NCBI GenBank assembly: GCA_002746365.1
Contig: NVWZ01000041.1
Coordinates: 1 to 7,905, forward strand
Direction of reading: 5' to 3'
DNA from: Thiotrichaceae bacterium
GTDB lineage: Bacteria > Pseudomonadota > Gammaproteobacteria > SZUA-229
DNA length: 7,905 nt
The stretch's first letter is position 1. Each line of letters begins with the position of its first letter. Below the pieces are notes generated by a model. That model was not told the DNA's origin. It ran no database searches and saw only the letters and a list, made by a program, of their open reading frames with translations. Positions 5,485 through 7,905 of this stretch are shown here, one piece after another. A program made the translations under genes and the position numbers.

Positions 5485-6159
5485 ATGAAGAAATATCTTG
5501 CTCTACTCTTAGCGGTGATTGCTATTCAAGGTTGCTCAAGTGGCGGCGGCGATAGCGCACCACCACCGACAGCACCCGATACAGTGTTTCAATTATTCCC
5601 ATCAAATGCCTTCACAACTGGATCTACAGATACAATAAATTACACAGGCACAGACACTAAGGGAGGAGTATGGAATGGCACTATTTCATCTCAAGTTCAG
5701 TCACAATCTACTTTTTTAGGTCAGCCGGCAATTCCGGTTTTGACACAACTTCAACTGACCAACACGGCTAATGGAGCTATTATTTCCAATATAGGAACAG
5801 TATATTATACGACCACTGCATCCGATAGACGCTATCTTGGTTATAGTGACGCATCTTCAACCACTGTATCAGCTAATACAAGCACTATTCCACAAACAGC
5901 CAAGATTGGTAGCTTTGGTGTTATTGGAACTTATACAGATAATGCGGGGGCGGTTGATGCGCAATCATGGCGTCTAGATGACGCCGGTGGTGGCAGGGCT
6001 AAGGTTGTTCAACTTTCTACAGAAAAGGATCAATTTGGTAATTTGGATATATCCTCAACAACGACCTCAGTAATTGAGACAAGTGGAAATAGAATTAGTC
6101 AAACTTTGGTAATATTTTTCGCTAACGAGAATGTAACTCTAACCTTAAATGGTAGTTAA
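5485..6159 (+). CDS. Secreted lipoprotein of unknown function
   Basis: This is a 224-aa lipoprotein. The signal peptide MKKYLALLLAVIAIQGC has two lysines, a hydrophobic core and a lipobox ending at Cys17, the predicted lipidation site. Ser18 lacks the Asp retention signal, so sorting to the outer membrane is expected. A Gly/Ser/Pro linker (18-31) leads to a Thr/Ser-rich, probably beta-sheet domain. Recognisable stretches include FLGQPAIPVL (77-86), YLGYSD (117-122), QTAKIGSFG (137-145) and SWRLDD (161-166). No enzyme motif is seen. ATG 5485 was chosen because GAGGA lies eight bases before it and the signal peptide starts there. An in-frame TTG at 5446 would put 13 polar residues before the signal. 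It looks like a chromosomal surface protein of environmental Gammaproteobacteria, and its place between the HUH and integrase genes is unexplained. Confidence 0.82.
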   Translation: MKKYLALLLAVIAIQGCSSGGGDSAPPPTAPDTVFQLFPSNAFTTGSTDTINYTGTDTKGGVWNGTISSQVQSQSTFLGQPAIPVLTQLQLTNTANGAIISNIGTVYYTTTASDRRYLGYSDASSTTVSANTSTIPQTAKIGSFGVIGTYTDNAGAVDAQSWRLDDAGGGRAKVVQLSTEKDQFGNLDISSTTTSVIETSGNRISQTLVIFFANENVTLTLNGS

Positions 6160-6265
6160 CACCATGAGGCAAAAAGCTACACGATAGATTTGATCTACCA
6201 GTAATCTCTACTTATACCGACTTGGATGTTAGGTACACATCACCGACACGGGCAGTCAGGCTACT

Positions 6266-6304
6266 AGCACCTCAGGAATCAGATTCCCCTGTAGGTGCTT
6301 TTTT
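6266..6304 (+). terminator. Intrinsic terminator after the lipoprotein gene
   Basis: AGCACCT (6266-6272) pairs with AGGTGCT (6293-6299). CAGGAATC pairs with GATTCCCCTG inside it, apart from two extra bases. The last T of the stem begins a T-run to 6304. The long GC-rich stem followed by the T-tract is a good rho-independent terminator. It lies 106 bases past the lipoprotein stop. Confidence 0.75.
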
Positions 6305-6733
6305 ATACTTTTCATATGATAAAAAAAGGTGCAAAAAAAAAGGTGCCGGAGGGATTTAAATTTAACCAATCCTAAATGTCTGCTTATTTAAATTTCACCT
6401 CTGTTATGCAAATTTCCTAGAGGTCTGTTATTTGGTGTAAGAAGACCAATATAAACCTAATCGCGAGAGTCTGAAGAGGGTCGGTTAGCGCCTCTTGAGC
6501 AGTTTTTTTCTCAGGAATATTTCAGTGCTCGCTTACCGGTCAAAAGTGGACATTAACATCTGCGTATAACAGGCAGGCAAATAATGATATTATTTTTAAC
6601 CATTATTTAATATTTTTTGGCATTTGCTATCATAAGAATATAATTTCATCCTTCTTCTAAATCTATTTAAGAATGCCCTGTTACCAAGAATTCTGACACA
6701 GTGTAACAAGCATAAATTAAAACCTCTCAGTAA
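6305..6733. other. Gene-free stretch before the integrase 3' end
   Basis: No convincing gene is present. The visible structure is: a direct repeat of AAAAAAAGGTGC at 6321-6332 and about 6335-6346; AAGAGG (6474-6479) with CCTCTT (6491-6496), followed by seven or more Ts near 6502, a weak terminator candidate; a perfect AAATAAT-gat-ATTATTT palindrome (6579-6595); and TGTTAC (6679-6684) with GTAACA (6703-6708). The tract just upstream of the integrase stop is very AT-rich. It could hold an attachment or arm-binding region, but no duplicated core was found. Confidence 0.4.
6579..6595. repeat. Perfect AT-rich palindrome
   Basis: AAATAAT and ATTATTT flank GAT. The symmetrical 7-3-7 layout is operator-like or could be a weak bidirectional hairpin. 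It has no neighbouring gene start. Confidence 0.35.
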
Positions 6734-7905
6734 TCAGTCATAATTAACCTTGTCCACCACATCAAGGACAACACCCAAAGGCTGTCGGTGAGTGTATCGC
6801 TCAGTCTCCCCAGACTTCACTTTCTCATGTCCAACTACTTGCTGAACATGCAAAATAGGATTCCCTGCGCCACGTGTTTTTGTTATGAATGTATGCCTAA
6901 AACTATGAAAAACTTTTCGGTCTCCAAAATCATCAAAACGCTCAATACCAAGACGATCTCGGAAGCTTGTGAACCACTTAGTCACGGACTGGGGGTCAAG
7001 ATTACCAAATAACCTATCTTCCGCATTCTCCACAAATTCCAAAAAACCATTCCCCATCAATACTTCATGTATGGGTACTTGCCTTGTGCCATTCTCAGTC
7101 TTAACACTTCCCGCCTGCTCAGTAATTAAAATATAATTTCGCCCCGAATTTGTATCAAACTTAATATCCTGCTTTCTGAGCTGGACTAACTCTCCTCTGC
7201 GCCCACCTGTATATGCAGCAAGCATCGGTAACCACTTACGCCAAAGCTTAGGAGACTTAGCGGATTCATCGAGTAACTTTCTAACTTCTTCATCTGTGTA
7301 CGGTGCAAAGGTACATGAAGAATTAATTTTAGCTCCTAGTTTCATACCAGTTGCTGGCGAGGTTTCAATCACCTCTGCAACATTGACCGCATATGCAAAT
7401 ATTCCCAGCGCCGTTTTCTTCACCTCGACCACGCTCTTACCTGACACACGATCTTCTTTTGGGATTTCTATTTCCAAAATCTCTGAAATCGTCATATTGT
7501 TATATGGTTTCATATTCATCCGTGGTAAATACGCACAAGTTAAAACTGCATTTTTTATTAATTTGGGTGTGATAGAGCTAATAGATAAGTCACCCATGAT
7601 AGTAACTAGCTTTTCAAAATGTCTTTTGTGATTCTCCTGCTCTTTCTCTGTTATAGGCTCTCTAGCCTCTTTAGCCGCCTCCTTCGAGTCGACTTTATGT
7701 TTCAAATAATCATGAAATACTTGTGAAAATAAGGGACTGTTGGCTTTATTACCCACAGCTTGATTCAGTTTCGCATTCTGAGGCAGTAATCCCTTTTCCT
7801 TCGCTTTTGCTACTGCACCGAGCTCCTTATCCACATCACCATCAAAGTCGAACACCATTTCACCAAAAGTGATGAGTCCTGTTTTGATCGAGTCTGTTTT
7901 TTTGA
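6734..7905 (-). CDS. Tyrosine recombinase / phage-type integrase (5' end outside window)
   Basis: This integrase has a complete C-terminal catalytic domain. Numbered from the internal ATG at 7858, the catalytic residues are Arg220 (TGGRRGEL), Lys253 (VKTENGTRQVPI), His318 and Arg321 (HSFRHTF), His344 (VVGHEKV) and the nucleophile Tyr355 (ERYTH). A SAM-like core-binding domain spans about 43-165. The frame stays open from 7858 to the right edge (15 more codons, including TDSIKTGLITFGE) without a stop, and ATG 7858 has no good ribosome site. The true start is therefore most likely outside the window, with perhaps 80-100 residues missing. Such enzymes integrate and excise prophages, satellites and genomic islands at a host attachment site. 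Orientation is leftward and the stop is TGA 6736-6734. No excisionase gene is visible. Confidence 0.93.
   Translation of the reverse strand, partial: KKTDSIKTGLITFGEMVFDFDGDVDKELGAVAKAKEKGLLPQNAKLNQAVGNKANSPLFSQVFHDYLKHKVDSKEAAKEAREPITEKEQENHKRHFEKLVTIMGDLSISSITPKLIKNAVLTCAYLPRMNMKPYNNMTISEILEIEIPKEDRVSGKSVVEVKKTALGIFAYAVNVAEVIETSPATGMKLGAKINSSCTFAPYTDEEVRKLLDESAKSPKLWRKWLPMLAAYTGGRRGELVQLRKQDIKFDTNSGRNYILITEQAGSVKTENGTRQVPIHEVLMGNGFLEFVENAEDRLFGNLDPQSVTKWFTSFRDRLGIERFDDFGDRKVFHSFRHTFITKTRGAGNPILHVQQVVGHEKVKSGETERYTHRQPLGVVLDVVDKVNYD

Noticed and set aside
6539..6554. GGTCAAAAGTGGAC near 6540 as an insertion-sequence end
   Set aside because: It vaguely recalls IS21-type termini, but no second end, target duplication or transposase is present.
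3764..6710. Shared 10-mer GTGTAACAAG at 3764-3773 and 6701-6710 as an attachment-site core
   Set aside because: Exact 10-base matches between distant points are expected many times by chance in a window this size, and the flanks do not match.

Overview
The window looks like an accessory or mobile region of a gammaproteobacterial chromosome. Its dispersed hairpin repeats resemble those common in methanotroph-type and other environmental Gammaproteobacteria, as does the style of the lipoprotein. This placement is an inference from remembered repeat types, not a database result. The DNA is AT-rich. No rRNA, tRNA or CRISPR array is visible.

Layout, left to right. Bases 1-620 hold no convincing gene. 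They contain a MITE-like element with inverted ends and nested hairpins (31-193), a large imperfect inverted repeat with two further hairpins (276-456), and a REP-type hairpin (593-614). Bases 735-993 look like a small decayed gene split between two frames. It ends one base from the 3' end of a leftward gene for a KAP-like P-loop NTPase (995-2692). Upstream of that, also leftward, lies a complete serine recombinase gene (2814-3482) with a plausible sigma70 promoter. An 870-bp noncoding stretch (3483-4351) follows. It carries three related hairpin repeats, three copies of a TGATGCG motif and several palindromes. It leads into a rightward gene for a 339-aa protein with HUH-endonuclease motifs (4352-5371), probably a rolling-circle-type replication initiator. 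Next come an outer-membrane-type lipoprotein gene (5485-6159) with a strong intrinsic terminator, a 430-bp gene-free stretch, and a leftward tyrosine integrase gene (6734 to the right edge) whose 5' end lies outside the window.

Taken together, integrase + HUH initiator + origin-like repeats + serine recombinase + KAP-like NTPase fit an integrative element or phage/plasmid satellite with its own replication module and a possible defence cargo. The individual protein calls rest on visible motifs. The element-level reading, the defence role and the origin are inference. The most interesting part is the HUH gene with the repeat-rich region in front of it, followed by the recombinase-NTPase pair.
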